From a virus, in the IMG/VR virus record IMGVR_UViG_3300044961_000978, positions 1-23,552 of that record: a stretch of DNA of 23,552 nucleotides; one strand, written 5' to 3'. Within the stretch, counting starts at the first letter, position 1, and every line of letters starts with the position of its first letter. The position numbers were made by a program, and so were the translations under genes. The notes under the pieces are model-generated. The model saw only the letters and a program-made list of their open reading frames with translations, was not told where the DNA came from and ran no database searches. Shown piece by piece: positions 14,278-22,600 of this stretch.

Positions 14278-14322
14278 CGCGCAGGGCGCCGACCGGAGAT
14301 CCGGCGGCGGCGCCCTGGCGCG
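14278..14322 (-). terminator. Strong intercistronic hairpin behind the major capsid gene
   Basis: In the spacer between capsid and decoration genes, AGGGCGCC (14283-14290) pairs with GGCGCCCT (14309-14316). Five more base pairs follow beyond a one-base bulge (CGCGC 14278-14282 with GCGCG 14318-14322). Inside the loop CCGG-AGAT-CCGG forms a second stem. There is no T-run, so it may act as a partial terminator or as an mRNA-stabilising structure that raises capsid message relative to later genes. Confidence 0.45.
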
Positions 14323-14352
14323 ATACGGATGGGAAGGAGGAAAGCGGCGGGA

Positions 14353-16455
14353 TCAGGTGCCCGGGTTGAACCAGGCGCCGCGCCAGTCGATGGCACCGAC
14401 GCCGAAGTCGAAGATCACGCTGACCTCGACGCCGTCGGCGCCCTGCACCGGGCCGGTGGTGACCTGCGGCCCCTCGGCGCCGTTGAGATAGCCGTAGACA
14501 TAGACCGGTGCCGCGACGGGGTCGGAGAACAGGTACCAACGGTTCGCCCCGATCAGCGGCTCGATCACCGGCTGCACGAAGCCGGCAAAGACGTTCGCCT
14601 TGCCGATCTCGCTCGCCTGCACGACCACCGTCGCCTGCCGCGCGGCGAGCTCGAGGTTCGGCCCAACCAGCAGGCGCATGGTCTGACCCATGGAGATCGG
14701 CAGACCGTCGAGCGTGCGCTGCTTCATGATGGCGGTGCGCCCGGCGCCGATCGTCGAGGTGTCGAGCACTGAGCCGGTGCTGGCCTTGTTGGCCCGAGCC
14801 GCACCGGTGGCGAAGACGGAGGCGCTGCCGGTGGTCAGCGTCGGGCCGTCGCCATTGGCGCTGTTCAGCAGATTGTAGGCGGTGGCGTTCTCGAACTCGG
14901 CGACGCGGCGGCCGATGGCGGCGGCGAAGTCGGTGAAGGCACCGAGGTCGTCATTGACCAGCATCGGCCGCGTCACGCGGATGCGCCGTGCGAAGGTCTG
15001 CAGCAGGACGATCTCCTGGCTCTCGGACATGGTGCCGACCTGGATCTCGCCGTTCTCGGCGAGGGGCAGCAGGGTCGGGAAGTCGCCGATGCGCAGGTGC
15101 CGGTGCGGCTTGAAGTCGCGGAAGTCGCGGCGCAGGAAAATCTGCCGGTAGGTCGGTTGCGCTGGCTGGTAGGCGGCGAGCAGCATCTTGTTGGCCGCGG
15201 CCGCGAGCAGCAGCGGGAAGTCGGAGCTGGTGTGGAAGGCGCGCTCGGCGAGCAGGGTCGGATTGCGCGGCACGCTCCGCTCGCCCCGGGCGCGGAGCAG
15301 CTCGCCGATCATGTCGGAGGGACGCCAGCCCATGAACTCGGCGTGGCGGCCCGAGCGACCATTCTCCCCCTGGGGCTGGTAGCCGGGCATGGCCCGTGCG
15401 GCGAGCGCTTCGGCCATGGCGTCGAGGATCTGGGCCGGGTCGTCGTGGCTCGGGCCGGTTTCGGGCCGCGCCGGGATGGAGGGACGCGGGCCGTGCGCGA
15501 CGAGGGCATCGAACAAGGCACGGCGGGCCTGGTCTCCGGTCCAGCCCTGGGCGATGGCCTCGGCACGCACCGGGGTGATGCGGTCCGCCGGCAGCAAGGC
15601 GCGGGCGGCGTCGACCGCGGCGTCGATGCCGGCGATGCGCTCGCGCTCGGCACGCTGGGCCTCGGCGCGGACGGCGTCGAGATCGGGCGCCGGCACGGCC
15701 TGTGCGGGTGCGGCGCGGGTCGGCTCGGGCGTGGTGGTCACAGTCGGCTCCTGGGGCGGGATGGGCGGCGCGGACGGCGCCGGGGCGGCCGGGGCTTCCG
15801 GCGTCGTCTCGGGCATGGGTGGATCCTCGTCAGGCAGGGCGGGCTCGATCGCGATGGCGGGCGCGCCGTGCGGCGTCTCACCACGCACCGCCGCATCGCG
15901 GTCCACGGGAACCGGCACGACGGAGATCTCGAAGGGCTCCCAATCCACCGCGCGGTGGACGGTCTCGCCCGATGCCGCATCGGGCCGCGGCTCGTAGCGG
16001 TGCACGCGATAGCCGACGCTGACCGCGCGCAGCGTGCCGTCGGCGATGCGCTGCCAGACCGGCTCGACATCGGCGGCAGTGCTGAACTGCAGCGTGGCGT
16101 AGCCGCGGCCACGATCGAGCCGGGCGGCGGTGACGCGGCCGAGCACATCGCGCGCGCCGCCGCGGCGATGGGTGTCGAGCACCGGGGCGCGGCCGGAGCG
16201 CAGCGCGTCCATGCGCACCGCGTTCGGCGACATCTCCAGCTCCTCGGTGATCAGGCCGAGGGCGGGGACGAAATTGCGGGCGCGGGCGCCGGTCGACCAC
16301 ACAACCTCGACGGTGCGGGCGGCTCGGTCGACGGTGGCAGGCGCGGTGATGGCGCGCTGCGCCACGATCAACTGCCCGGCGGCGGGAAGTCGATCCGGCG
16401 CAGCAGCAGGCTCCGGCGCGGGGTCGCCCCCGCCCGGCTCGATGATGTCCGTCAT
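14353..16455 (-). CDS. Prohead protease / major capsid protein fusion
   Basis: This single frame of 700 residues joins two normally separate functions. Residues 28-200 are an HK97-type (S78) prohead protease: VLDTHRR supplies His96, LRAVSVGYR supplies Ser146, and the following WEPFEISVVPVPVD strand is characteristic. Residues about 200-255 form a Pro/Ala-rich linker, then a helical scaffold-like part (256-320). The capsid domain covers about 340-700, with EFMGWRPSDMIGELLRARGE, TFARRIRVTRPMLVNDDLGAF and RWYLFSDPVAAPVYVYGYLNG. Such fusions are known in alphaproteobacterial phages. The start has AGAGGG six bases upstream, two bases after the portal stop. An internal start (15816) could give a protease-free product. 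Confidence 0.92.
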   Translation of the reverse strand: MTDIIEPGGGDPAPEPAAAPDRLPAAGQLIVAQRAITAPATVDRAARTVEVVWSTGARARNFVPALGLITEELEMSPNAVRMDALRSGRAPVLDTHRRGGARDVLGRVTAARLDRGRGYATLQFSTAADVEPVWQRIADGTLRAVSVGYRVHRYEPRPDAASGETVHRAVDWEPFEISVVPVPVDRDAAVRGETPHGAPAIAIEPALPDEDPPMPETTPEAPAAPAPSAPPIPPQEPTVTTTPEPTRAAPAQAVPAPDLDAVRAEAQRAERERIAGIDAAVDAARALLPADRITPVRAEAIAQGWTGDQARRALFDALVAHGPRPSIPARPETGPSHDDPAQILDAMAEALAARAMPGYQPQGENGRSGRHAEFMGWRPSDMIGELLRARGERSVPRNPTLLAERAFHTSSDFPLLLAAAANKMLLAAYQPAQPTYRQIFLRRDFRDFKPHRHLRIGDFPTLLPLAENGEIQVGTMSESQEIVLLQTFARRIRVTRPMLVNDDLGAFTDFAAAIGRRVAEFENATAYNLLNSANGDGPTLTTGSASVFATGAARANKASTGSVLDTSTIGAGRTAIMKQRTLDGLPISMGQTMRLLVGPNLELAARQATVVVQASEIGKANVFAGFVQPVIEPLIGANRWYLFSDPVAAPVYVYGYLNGAEGPQVTTGPVQGADGVEVSVIFDFGVGAIDWRGAWFNPGT
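15814..15828 (-). promoter_or_regulatory. Internal ribosome binding site and start in the protease/capsid gene
   Basis: On the minus strand GAGG (15828-15825) is followed by eight bases and an in-frame ATG (15816-15814), codon 214 of the fusion. It lies exactly at the beginning of the Pro/Ala-rich linker, after the protease domain. Initiation there would yield a 487-residue scaffold-capsid protein without protease. The spacing is good; use is unproven. Confidence 0.45.
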
Positions 16456-16457
16456 GG

Positions 16458-17930
16458 TTAGCCCTCTGCTGCGGTCTCGCGGGGCGGTGCCGCAGCGCCG
16501 GTGGCGGCGATCTCGACCGCGGCCATCTGCGCGGCGTCCTGCGCCGCGCCGGACTTCGCGACGCGGCGCGGATCGGTGTCGAGCGAGATGCCGGCCTCGT
16601 CGAGTAGGGCGTTGGCCTCGCGGATCATCTCCACGGCGGCCCGAAAATCGTAGCCGAAGGCGCCGGCTGCCTCAGGCTGCGGCACGAAGCCGGCGCGCAC
16701 CTGGGCGATGAGGGCGGTGGTGTCCTTTAGCGGATCGATCATCTCGTGGGCGGGCGGGACGTTCGACACGCCGTCCGGCATGTCGGCGCCCCACAGACCG
16801 AGGAGGGCACCTTGCGCATGGAAGCGCTCGGCGATGGGGCGCACCAGCATCGGGATCAGCATCCCGTATTGGACCTGCTCGCAGAGCCGGCGGAACTCGA
16901 TCTTGCCGGCGCGCAGGCTGGAATAGTTCGCCTGGGTCAGGTCACCTGAGACCTGGTCGTAGGTCAGGCCGGCGCCCACCGCGGCCGCCTCGAGGGCACG
17001 GCGGGCGAAGGCCGCGTGCGATCCTCCCCCACTCGGGTTCACCACCTCCACGCTGCCCATGCCGCGGCGATAGAGGATCATCCCCGGCTCGAAGCTCTCG
17101 ACCGTCCGACCCTGAGCGTCGCGCAGTAGGCCGGCCGCCGCACCCGTCAGCGCCTCGTCGCCCTCCTCCGTGACCACCGCCGCGAGGCAGGCTTCAATCT
17201 TGGCCTTCATCAGCAGCGCAGCCTCGTAGTCGCCGAGGTCACGCAGCCGCAGCAGCACTGGCGCGAGCCAGGAGACGTCGCGCAGCTGCCCGGGCCGGCG
17301 CTTACGATAGACGTGCAGCACATCACCGGCGGGGATGCGCTCGCTGCTGAGCCAGGTCGCTCCCGGCAGGATCCAGGCCGCGCCAGGGTGGACGCGGTAC
17401 AGCCAGTAGCCGACCGGCTCGCCGACCTCTCCGAGCGCGATGCCCTGGATGGTCGGCGTGCCCTCGACCATGCCGCTGCGCGCCGTGTCGAGGTGATCGG
17501 CCTCCAGCACCTGCAGCCGCAGTCCGATCGGATTGGTGGGCGATGGCGGCACCATCAGGAACCGGACGAAGCACTCGCCGCTCTCGACCACCGCCCGCAT
17601 CACCAGCGCCTGCAGCCCGTAGAGGTCGAGCCGCCCCTCGGCATCGCAGGCGGTGCTCTCCGCCCAGCGCTGCCAGGCGCGACCATGCGCATCGTCCGGC
17701 CAGCGCGTGGTGATGCCGGCGCCGATGGCGTTGCCGGTCCAGAGATCGACGATGCGGCTGGCATAGGGATCGTTACGGACGGCATCGCGCGCGCGGCGGG
17801 CGACCGTCGCCGCGGCCAGGCCGACCTCAGCATTGGCGCTGCCGCCGGACGGCGCCCAGGCCGAAGCACGGTGGTCGTGCGCTGCGGCGTAGCCGCGCAG
17901 GGCGTTCCAGGCATCCCGGAGCCGGCCCAT
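16458..17930 (-). CDS. Portal protein, lambda gpB family
   Basis: The protein has 490 residues from ATG 17930 (a GTG one codon earlier is also possible), with AGGGAAGCAGG just upstream and one shared base with the gpW-like stop. Diagnostic segments run in order: NDPYASRIVDLWTGNAIGAGI, VVESGECFVRFLM, ERIPAGDVLHVYRKRRPGQL, then the helical MKAKIEACLAAVV. The highly conserved GLTYDQVSGDLTQANYSSLR with KIEFRRLCEQVQ follows. It forms the dodecameric ring at the packaging vertex through which terminase pumps DNA and to which the connector and tail attach. Length is slightly short of lambda gpB. The acidic/Ala-rich C-terminus is unremarkable. Confidence 0.95.
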   Translation of the reverse strand: MGRLRDAWNALRGYAAAHDHRASAWAPSGGSANAEVGLAAATVARRARDAVRNDPYASRIVDLWTGNAIGAGITTRWPDDAHGRAWQRWAESTACDAEGRLDLYGLQALVMRAVVESGECFVRFLMVPPSPTNPIGLRLQVLEADHLDTARSGMVEGTPTIQGIALGEVGEPVGYWLYRVHPGAAWILPGATWLSSERIPAGDVLHVYRKRRPGQLRDVSWLAPVLLRLRDLGDYEAALLMKAKIEACLAAVVTEEGDEALTGAAAGLLRDAQGRTVESFEPGMILYRRGMGSVEVVNPSGGGSHAAFARRALEAAAVGAGLTYDQVSGDLTQANYSSLRAGKIEFRRLCEQVQYGMLIPMLVRPIAERFHAQGALLGLWGADMPDGVSNVPPAHEMIDPLKDTTALIAQVRAGFVPQPEAAGAFGYDFRAAVEMIREANALLDEAGISLDTDPRRVAKSGAAQDAAQMAAVEIAATGAAAPPRETAAEG

Positions 17931-18166
17931 CACCTGCTTCCCTCGCGTGAGAAGCTGGCGAAGGTCACGCCGGGACGGCGCGCCGCCGTTATCTCCGCGC
18001 CGCGCAGCACCACCAGCGCCCGGCCGAGCTCATCGAGGCTCCGATACTCGACGGTGCGCCCGTCGAAGGTCACGCGCGTGGTGCCGCCGGTGTACGCAGC
18101 AGCAAGAGCGGCAGCGCGGCTGCCGGAAGGCTGCGCCAGCGCCCAGGCAAGAACAGCGGGGTCCAT
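17930..18166 (-). CDS. gpW-like head-tail joining protein
   Basis: The protein has 78 residues from ATG 18166, sharing one base with the upstream stop (TGATG). The helix-strand-strand-helix layout LAWALAQPSGSRAAALAAAY, then TTRVTFDGRTVEYRSLDELGRALVVLRG, fits the gpW/gp4 family, a roughly 70-residue joiner that sits below the portal. Its place directly before the portal gene, after the terminase, is the lambda order (terminase, W, B). A basic C-terminal tail is present (RRPGVTFASFSREGSR). Confidence 0.78.
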   Translation of the reverse strand: MDPAVLAWALAQPSGSRAAALAAAYTGGTTRVTFDGRTVEYRSLDELGRALVVLRGAEITAARRPGVTFASFSREGSR

Positions 18167-18774
18167 CACGCCGCCCGGAGCGTTGGCAGCGGCGTCGCCG
18201 CGTTGACGAGGTACGACAGCCCGTTCGGCGGGTTCGGCATGATCGGCACACCAGGCTGGTGCGTCAGTGCTGCGAAGAACCCGTTCTCGCTGCCGGTGGT
18301 GCCGCCACCGGCGCCGCCATCGGCCACGGCCGAGCCGAGCAGCAGCGTGTTGCCGCCGCTGAAGGCCTGCGTGCTGGTACCGCGCACCGAGGGCGCGCCC
18401 GAGAAGCATAGCAGCAGCCACCAGACCCCAGCCGGGATCCAGCGCGGCTGCGCGAAGGGGCAGAGCGCATTGCCGGCGGAGGTGGTGTCGGCGTCTGCGA
18501 CCGGCTCTTCGATGAGGCGCCCCGGATGCCCAGTGCCATCGTCGGCAGCCAAGGCCATGCGCAGGAGGCCGGCGGCGCCGGTCGTCACGCTCACCGCCAT
18601 GGCGGAGAACAGCCCCGACCGTGCGAGGACGTAGGGCACGCAGTAGAGCCGGTTCGCCGTCATCGCGACGGCGCCGCCCACCGCGCGCGCGTGCTGCGAG
18701 GCATAGAACCGCCCCGACACGTAGGGCAGCATCGCCGACGCCGGCGGCCGGTAGTGCTGAAACAGCGCGGTCAT
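18166..18774 (-). CDS. Beta-rich virion appendage/fibre-like protein
   Basis: This 202-residue protein starts at ATG 18774, overlapping the previous stop by four bases. The middle, NRLYCVPYVLARSGLFSAMAV, then GLLRMALAADDGTGHPGRLIE and IPAGVWWLLLCFSG, follows the pattern of jelly-roll domains in phage fibres and appendages (Y-x-V-P-Y...R-x-x-L-x-x-D-x-G-x-P-G-x-L...G-x-W-x-L). The N-terminal FQHYRPPASAMLPYVSGRFY resembles fibre tips. No catalytic residues were found. A fibre-type gene between terminase and gpW, far from the tail fibre gene, is unusual; it could decorate the head or be a carried adhesin. The domain call is from pattern alone. Confidence 0.6.
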   Translation of the reverse strand: MTALFQHYRPPASAMLPYVSGRFYASQHARAVGGAVAMTANRLYCVPYVLARSGLFSAMAVSVTTGAAGLLRMALAADDGTGHPGRLIEEPVADADTTSAGNALCPFAQPRWIPAGVWWLLLCFSGAPSVRGTSTQAFSGGNTLLLGSAVADGGAGGGTTGSENGFFAALTHQPGVPIMPNPPNGLSYLVNAATPLPTLRAA

Positions 18775-19124
18775 GCGAGGGGCCGGATGCCGAGGGTGAG
18801 CAGGCGCTCCGTGGCCTGATTCACCGGTGCGGCGGCGAGGCCCGAGCGCAGCCGCAGCCAGGGCCAGCCGAGCAGCAGCGTGGGTGGCAGCGTCAGCGCG
18901 CGGCCGGCCACGACCATCAGGACCACCTCATTGCCGAGGTGGTCGTAAAGGTCCGCCCAGGCCGCGGGCTCGCCCTCATCGAGCGAACCCTGCAGGGTGA
19001 GCGGCGCATCGGTCCAGGCCGCGGGCAGCAGCAGCAGGCAGACGCCGTAGCCGACGCTGGCGACGGGCCCGCTCAGCGCCTGGCCGGCGGCGATGCTGGT
19101 GCGCACGGGCACGATCGCGGTCAT
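18771..19124 (-). CDS. Small beta-rich phage protein of unknown function
   Basis: The start is ATG 19124 with GGAG seven bases upstream, giving 117 residues; the longer frame reaching 19949 is antiphase to the terminase and rejected. The segments CLLLLPAAWTDAPLTLQGSL, WADLYDHLGNEVVLM and WPWLRLRSGLAAAPVNQATE recall small beta-sandwich proteins paired with fibre-like genes in alphaproteobacterial phages. It lies 14 bases after the large terminase and overlaps the next gene, so the two probably form one functional unit, perhaps a virion decoration. I cannot name a family. Confidence 0.65.
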   Translation of the reverse strand: MTAIVPVRTSIAAGQALSGPVASVGYGVCLLLLPAAWTDAPLTLQGSLDEGEPAAWADLYDHLGNEVVLMVVAGRALTLPPTLLLGWPWLRLRSGLAAAPVNQATERLLTLGIRPLA

Positions 19125-19138
19125 CAGAATCTCCAGTG

Positions 19139-21082
19139 TCAGCGCAGCCAGCCCTGGCGCGGGGCGAGCCAACCACGCGGGCGATGGGCGCTGGGTGGTG
19201 TTGCGGGCGTTGCCAGTTCGGCCTGCGGTGACGCCGGTGGGTGGGCGACATTCCCGGCGGCGGGAAGCTCGCTCGGCCGCAGCGGGGCATCGGCGATCTG
19301 GTCCCGCAGCTGCTGCCAGAAGCGCTCGCCGTAGCGGTCGGCACCGAGCAGCCACAGGGCGGCGCGCGCGAGCACCGCGCAGTCCAGCGCTTCGTTCCGT
19401 TCCCTGAGCTTCGCCCATTCCTGCCGGGCAAAGCCGCGGCGGTCCTTGGTGGTGCGCAGCTGCTCGGCGACCAGCTGCTTGACCCACTCGGCCTCGATGC
19501 CTTGCGGCAGATGCACCCAGCCGGGCGGCCATTCCTCCGCGTCGCCGCGGCCGAGCCAGAGGCGACGGTAGAGATCGGCCTTCCAGGTCGAAACGGAGAC
19601 GGTCCAGAGCTTCAGGCCGCGCCGCAGCTTGCGGCCATCGACCAGCGCGTCCACCGGCGTCGGGCCCTGCACGGGCTGCGCCCGGTTCCAGCCATCGATG
19701 CCCTTGGTCGGCGCGATGCGCGGATCGCGCAGCCGACGCAGATGGCCATAGACGGCGGCGGTGTCGCGGCCGCCGGTGTCGATGCAGAGCCGGGCGATGC
19801 GCATGGCGCCACCGCCGTGGCATGGCCAGTCCCGTGCCAGCAGCTTCGCCAGTTCGTCCCAGGGCTCGCGATCCCGCGGGCTGCTGGGGATCACCACGTG
19901 GTCCACCAGCCAGGAGGAGAAGCCTTCGGCCCAGCCCCAGACGTCGCATTCCAGGCGATCATCCTGCACGTCCACGCCGGCCGTCAGGACCAGCGCGCCG
20001 GTGGGCACCACGCCCATCCGGAATTCCTCGCGGCGCTCAACCAGGCGCTCCCAATCCGGCGCCTCGCCCTGCTCCTGCCAGGTCTCGCCGAGGACGGTGT
20101 TCCGAAAGGTCTTGATGTCCTCGGGCTTGCCCTGGGCGGCCTCCCAATCCCGGGCGATCTGCGCCCAGGACAGCCAGCCCACGGGCGAGTAGAGCGCCGA
20201 GATGTGGAAGCCGATCGTGTGCGGATCCTGGCACTCGGCCGTCGCGCGCCATTCCCCACCGCCCAGCATGGCGGTTTTGTCGTGCTCCTGCATCGGGTGG
20301 TCGCAGGCCGCGCAGTGATACCGCGCCGTCTCCGGCGCACCCTTCTCCCAAATCAGCCGCTCAAAGCGCAGCCACTGCATCTCGCCGCATTCGGGGCATG
20401 GCACGAAGAACCGCCGCTGGTCGCTCGCCAGGTACTCCCGCTCGATGCGGCTGCGGCCGGCGATGGTCGGCGTCGAGACCAGGAAGGCCTTGCGGCGCCA
20501 GCCGAAGGTGCGGGCGCGCGCCTCGGCCAGCGCGATGGGGTCACCCTCGCCGGCGACGTCGCCGGGATAGGCGTCCACCTCGTCGAGGAACAGGAACCGC
20601 GCCGTCATCGAGCGCAGCCCGACCGCGCTGTTGGCGCCCGTCAGCACCAGGATGCCGCCGGGGAATTCCTTCGACAGCATGGTGTTGCCGCTGTCGCGCG
20701 CCCGGGCCGGCGCGACCCGCTCCCGCAGGGCGGGTGTTTCCTCCAGCAGCGGGTCGATGCGCTGGCGCGAGAAGCGCTTGGCGAGTTCCACGGTCGGCTG
20801 CACCGCCAGCGCGGGCGCCGGCACGTGGTGCATGATGTACCCGAGCCAATTGTTTCCGCTCTCGGTCGCCCCGACCTGCGCGCCCTTCATGAACACGACG
20901 CGCCGGGCCGGATGCACCGCGGACAGCGCGTCCATCACGTCCTTGAGGTAGGGCGTGCGGCTGGTGCGCCAGGGACCGGGTTCGGCCGAGGCGCGGCTGC
21001 CGAGCATGCGATGCCGCTCGGCCCATTCCGAGACGGTGAGCTGCGGCGGTGGGCGCAGCATGGCGCCGACACGGCGGCGCAC
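19139..21082 (-). CDS. Terminase large subunit, GpA family
   Basis: This 647-residue protein is the packaging motor. Numbered from GTG 21082, the ATPase domain has a Walker-A-like loop KGAQVGATES (66-75), and a Walker B FLFLDEVDAYP with D167/E168. A zinc-finger-like set follows, with C229 and C232 (CPECG) and C257 and C260 (CAACD). The nuclease part has VLTAGVDVQDDR (D371) and RIARLCIDTGGRD. GpA-type enzymes cut concatemers and translocate DNA into proheads. The start is unclear: GTG 21082 follows the small subunit stop by four bases, while ATG 21061 (MLRPPPQLTVSEWAERH) also fits the family; neither has a good Shine-Dalgarno. A large antisense frame here is a shadow. Confidence 0.95.
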   Translation of the reverse strand: MRRRVGAMLRPPPQLTVSEWAERHRMLGSRASAEPGPWRTSRTPYLKDVMDALSAVHPARRVVFMKGAQVGATESGNNWLGYIMHHVPAPALAVQPTVELAKRFSRQRIDPLLEETPALRERVAPARARDSGNTMLSKEFPGGILVLTGANSAVGLRSMTARFLFLDEVDAYPGDVAGEGDPIALAEARARTFGWRRKAFLVSTPTIAGRSRIEREYLASDQRRFFVPCPECGEMQWLRFERLIWEKGAPETARYHCAACDHPMQEHDKTAMLGGGEWRATAECQDPHTIGFHISALYSPVGWLSWAQIARDWEAAQGKPEDIKTFRNTVLGETWQEQGEAPDWERLVERREEFRMGVVPTGALVLTAGVDVQDDRLECDVWGWAEGFSSWLVDHVVIPSSPRDREPWDELAKLLARDWPCHGGGAMRIARLCIDTGGRDTAAVYGHLRRLRDPRIAPTKGIDGWNRAQPVQGPTPVDALVDGRKLRRGLKLWTVSVSTWKADLYRRLWLGRGDAEEWPPGWVHLPQGIEAEWVKQLVAEQLRTTKDRRGFARQEWAKLRERNEALDCAVLARAALWLLGADRYGERFWQQLRDQIADAPLRPSELPAAGNVAHPPASPQAELATPATPPSAHRPRGWLAPRQGWLR

Positions 21083-21086
21083 ATGC

Positions 21087-21602
21087 TCACGGCTGCGGAG
21101 ACCGATCCCCTCCGAGGCCTGCGGGATCGAAGCGATCGGCCGCCTCCGTCAGCAGGTCGTTGATGTGGCTCTGCAGGATGGTCTGCAGCAGATGCGGGTC
21201 GACGCTGATCTCGGCGGCGATCAGGCCGGAGACGCGGGCCGGCCAATTCAGCAGCGCGTCGCGCATCGTGCTGCCGATCTCGTCGAGCGCGGCGTTCGCC
21301 TCAGTGACGTCGACTAGGCGGCGCTTGGTCTCGTCCAGGGAGAGGCGCTGCGCCTCCACCTTCAGCGCAAGCTGCGCGACCTTCAGGCGGGCGAAGGGCG
21401 TGCCCTCGGCGCCGGCGCCATTGGCCAGCGGCGAGCGCGCGGGATCAGCGGTCTCCACGAGGCGGCGGCGGGTCTTGTCGATGTCCCACTGGCCGTCCGG
21501 CTCGCGGGCAATCCGGCCAGCCCGTTCGGCCTTGTGGATGGCGGTGTCGCTGACGCCGAGGCGACGGGCGGCCTCGCGCGTGGAGGCGGTCAGCTCGGGC
21601 AT
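21087..21602 (-). CDS. Terminase small subunit, Nu1-like
   Basis: The protein has 171 residues from ATG 21602, with GGGAGG eight bases upstream. Residues 5-30 (TASTREAARRLGVSDTAIHKAERAGR) form a winged helix-turn-helix like Nu1, which binds the packaging site. The rest is helical, including TPFARLKVAQLALKVEAQR (oligomerisation) and a DEIGSTMRDALLNWPARVSGLIAAE segment shared by small terminase/DNA-packaging proteins of this type. Five bases separate it from the large subunit, with which it acts as a complex. The packaging site is probably nearby, perhaps in the spacer upstream, but no cos or pac motif was recognised. Confidence 0.88.
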   Translation of the reverse strand: MPELTASTREAARRLGVSDTAIHKAERAGRIAREPDGQWDIDKTRRRLVETADPARSPLANGAGAEGTPFARLKVAQLALKVEAQRLSLDETKRRLVDVTEANAALDEIGSTMRDALLNWPARVSGLIAAEISVDPHLLQTILQSHINDLLTEAADRFDPAGLGGDRSPQP

Positions 21603-21642
21603 GGCGGCGACCTCCCGCCGCGCGTGATGCTCACAACAGGCA

Positions 21643-21672
21643 AGGGCCCGCTACCCTCCGGCGGCGGGCCCT
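21643..21672 (-). terminator. Terminator-like hairpin between DUF3489 gene and terminase
   Basis: AGGGCCCGC (21643-21651) pairs perfectly with GCGGGCCCT (21664-21672) around 12 bases. On the minus strand the stem is followed by TGCCTGTTGTG rather than a T-run. It separates the regulatory gene from the late operon and could be an intrinsic terminator overridden during lytic growth, or a packaging-site element. Confidence 0.42.
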
Positions 21673-21692
21673 CGACGCGTCCAGCCCGGGTG

Positions 21693-22550
21693 TCAGACCG
21701 GCAGGTGGTACACTGTGTAGGAGCCGCGGACGCCCTCCCTGTTCGGGCCGACCTGGCGAATGCGCTCCAGCACCTCGACCGCGTGGCCCTTCTTCTTCAG
21801 CCCGGCGAAGAATCCGCGGACCGTGTGCTGCGCCCAGCCGGTCGCCTCGGCGATCTGCGCCACCGTGGCGCCCTCGGCGCGGCGCAGCATGGCCAGCACC
21901 TGCTCCTGCTTCGTGCCCTCGCGCGGCTTGCGCGGTGCCCCCGGCTCGCGGGCGACGCGGGCGGGTTTGCCGGCGAGCAGGGTGCGCAGGGCCTGCATTG
22001 GCGCGTCGAGAGCGCCGATCATGTCGCCCTCGCGGTTGGCCTCGTCGTCCCATGCGGCGAGCACCGCTTCGGCGGCGTCGCGCAGGCTGGCGCGCGGCGT
22101 GGCTGTGCGTGCCGCAAGTGCCTGGTCGAGCAGGGCGATCTCCTCCGTCAGAGGCGCGGCCTGGGCGGCTTCGGGCGCCGGGGCGTCCTCACCCTGCGGC
22201 GCCGGCTCCTCCGCGCCCGTGGGCGCCGCTTCGGGCACGCTGCCCTCGATGCCCGAGCAGTCGGGCTCGCCGGCGGCCGCGTCGCCCTCGTTCGGGTCGA
22301 TGCCGATGGCGCGCAGCCCGTCGTCGGTGATGCGCGCCACGATCCAGGTGCCGTCGTCATCCTGGCGCCAGCCGAGCCCGACATGCTCCCGCGGCGCGTT
22401 GATTTCGGTCAGCAGGTTGTTCTTGATCAGGCTGCGGAACACCGCATTGCGGGCGGCGGCCGGCAGCGTCTTCGGCGCGCGGGCAAAGCCCATCTCGTGC
22501 TGGGCGGCGGCGCTGAGGATCACGCGCTGGGTGTCGGAAAGATGCGTCAT
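21693..22550 (-). CDS. DUF3489-family winged-helix regulator
   Basis: The protein has 285 residues from ATG 22550, with GGAG nine bases upstream. The N-terminus (LSDTQRVILSAAAQHEMGFA, then LPAAARNAVFRSLIKNNLLTEI) looks like a small winged-helix domain. An acidic Pro/Ala linker follows (100-145). The C-terminal domain (GTKQEQVLAMLRRAEGATVAQIAEATGWAQHTVRGFFAGLKKKG) is the diagnostic DUF3489 helix-turn-helix. Proteins with this domain are frequent in alphaproteobacterial genomes and prophages and likely bind DNA. Its place immediately ahead of the terminase genes suggests a control role over late transcription or packaging; that is inference. Confidence 0.85.
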   Translation of the reverse strand: MTHLSDTQRVILSAAAQHEMGFARAPKTLPAAARNAVFRSLIKNNLLTEINAPREHVGLGWRQDDDGTWIVARITDDGLRAIGIDPNEGDAAAGEPDCSGIEGSVPEAAPTGAEEPAPQGEDAPAPEAAQAAPLTEEIALLDQALAARTATPRASLRDAAEAVLAAWDDEANREGDMIGALDAPMQALRTLLAGKPARVAREPGAPRKPREGTKQEQVLAMLRRAEGATVAQIAEATGWAQHTVRGFFAGLKKKGHAVEVLERIRQVGPNREGVRGSYTVYHLPV

Positions 22551-22600
22551 CGTGCTCGTCTCCGGTTTCGGGTGCCGGTCATCGGCCCCTACTGCCGGGA

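Noticed and set aside
15097-16461. 454-codon plus-strand frame opposite the protease/capsid gene
   Set aside because: Shadow of a confidently assigned gene; Gly/Arg-rich low-complexity translation with no family features.
19241-21163. 640-codon plus-strand open frame opposite the terminase
   Set aside because: Antisense to a gene with full terminase motifs; composition is that of a GC-rich shadow frame and it has no recognisable domain.
21603-21692. Possible cos site upstream of the small terminase gene
   Set aside because: Only a hairpin is visible; no known cohesive-end motif could be recognised by eye, so no packaging site is annotated.
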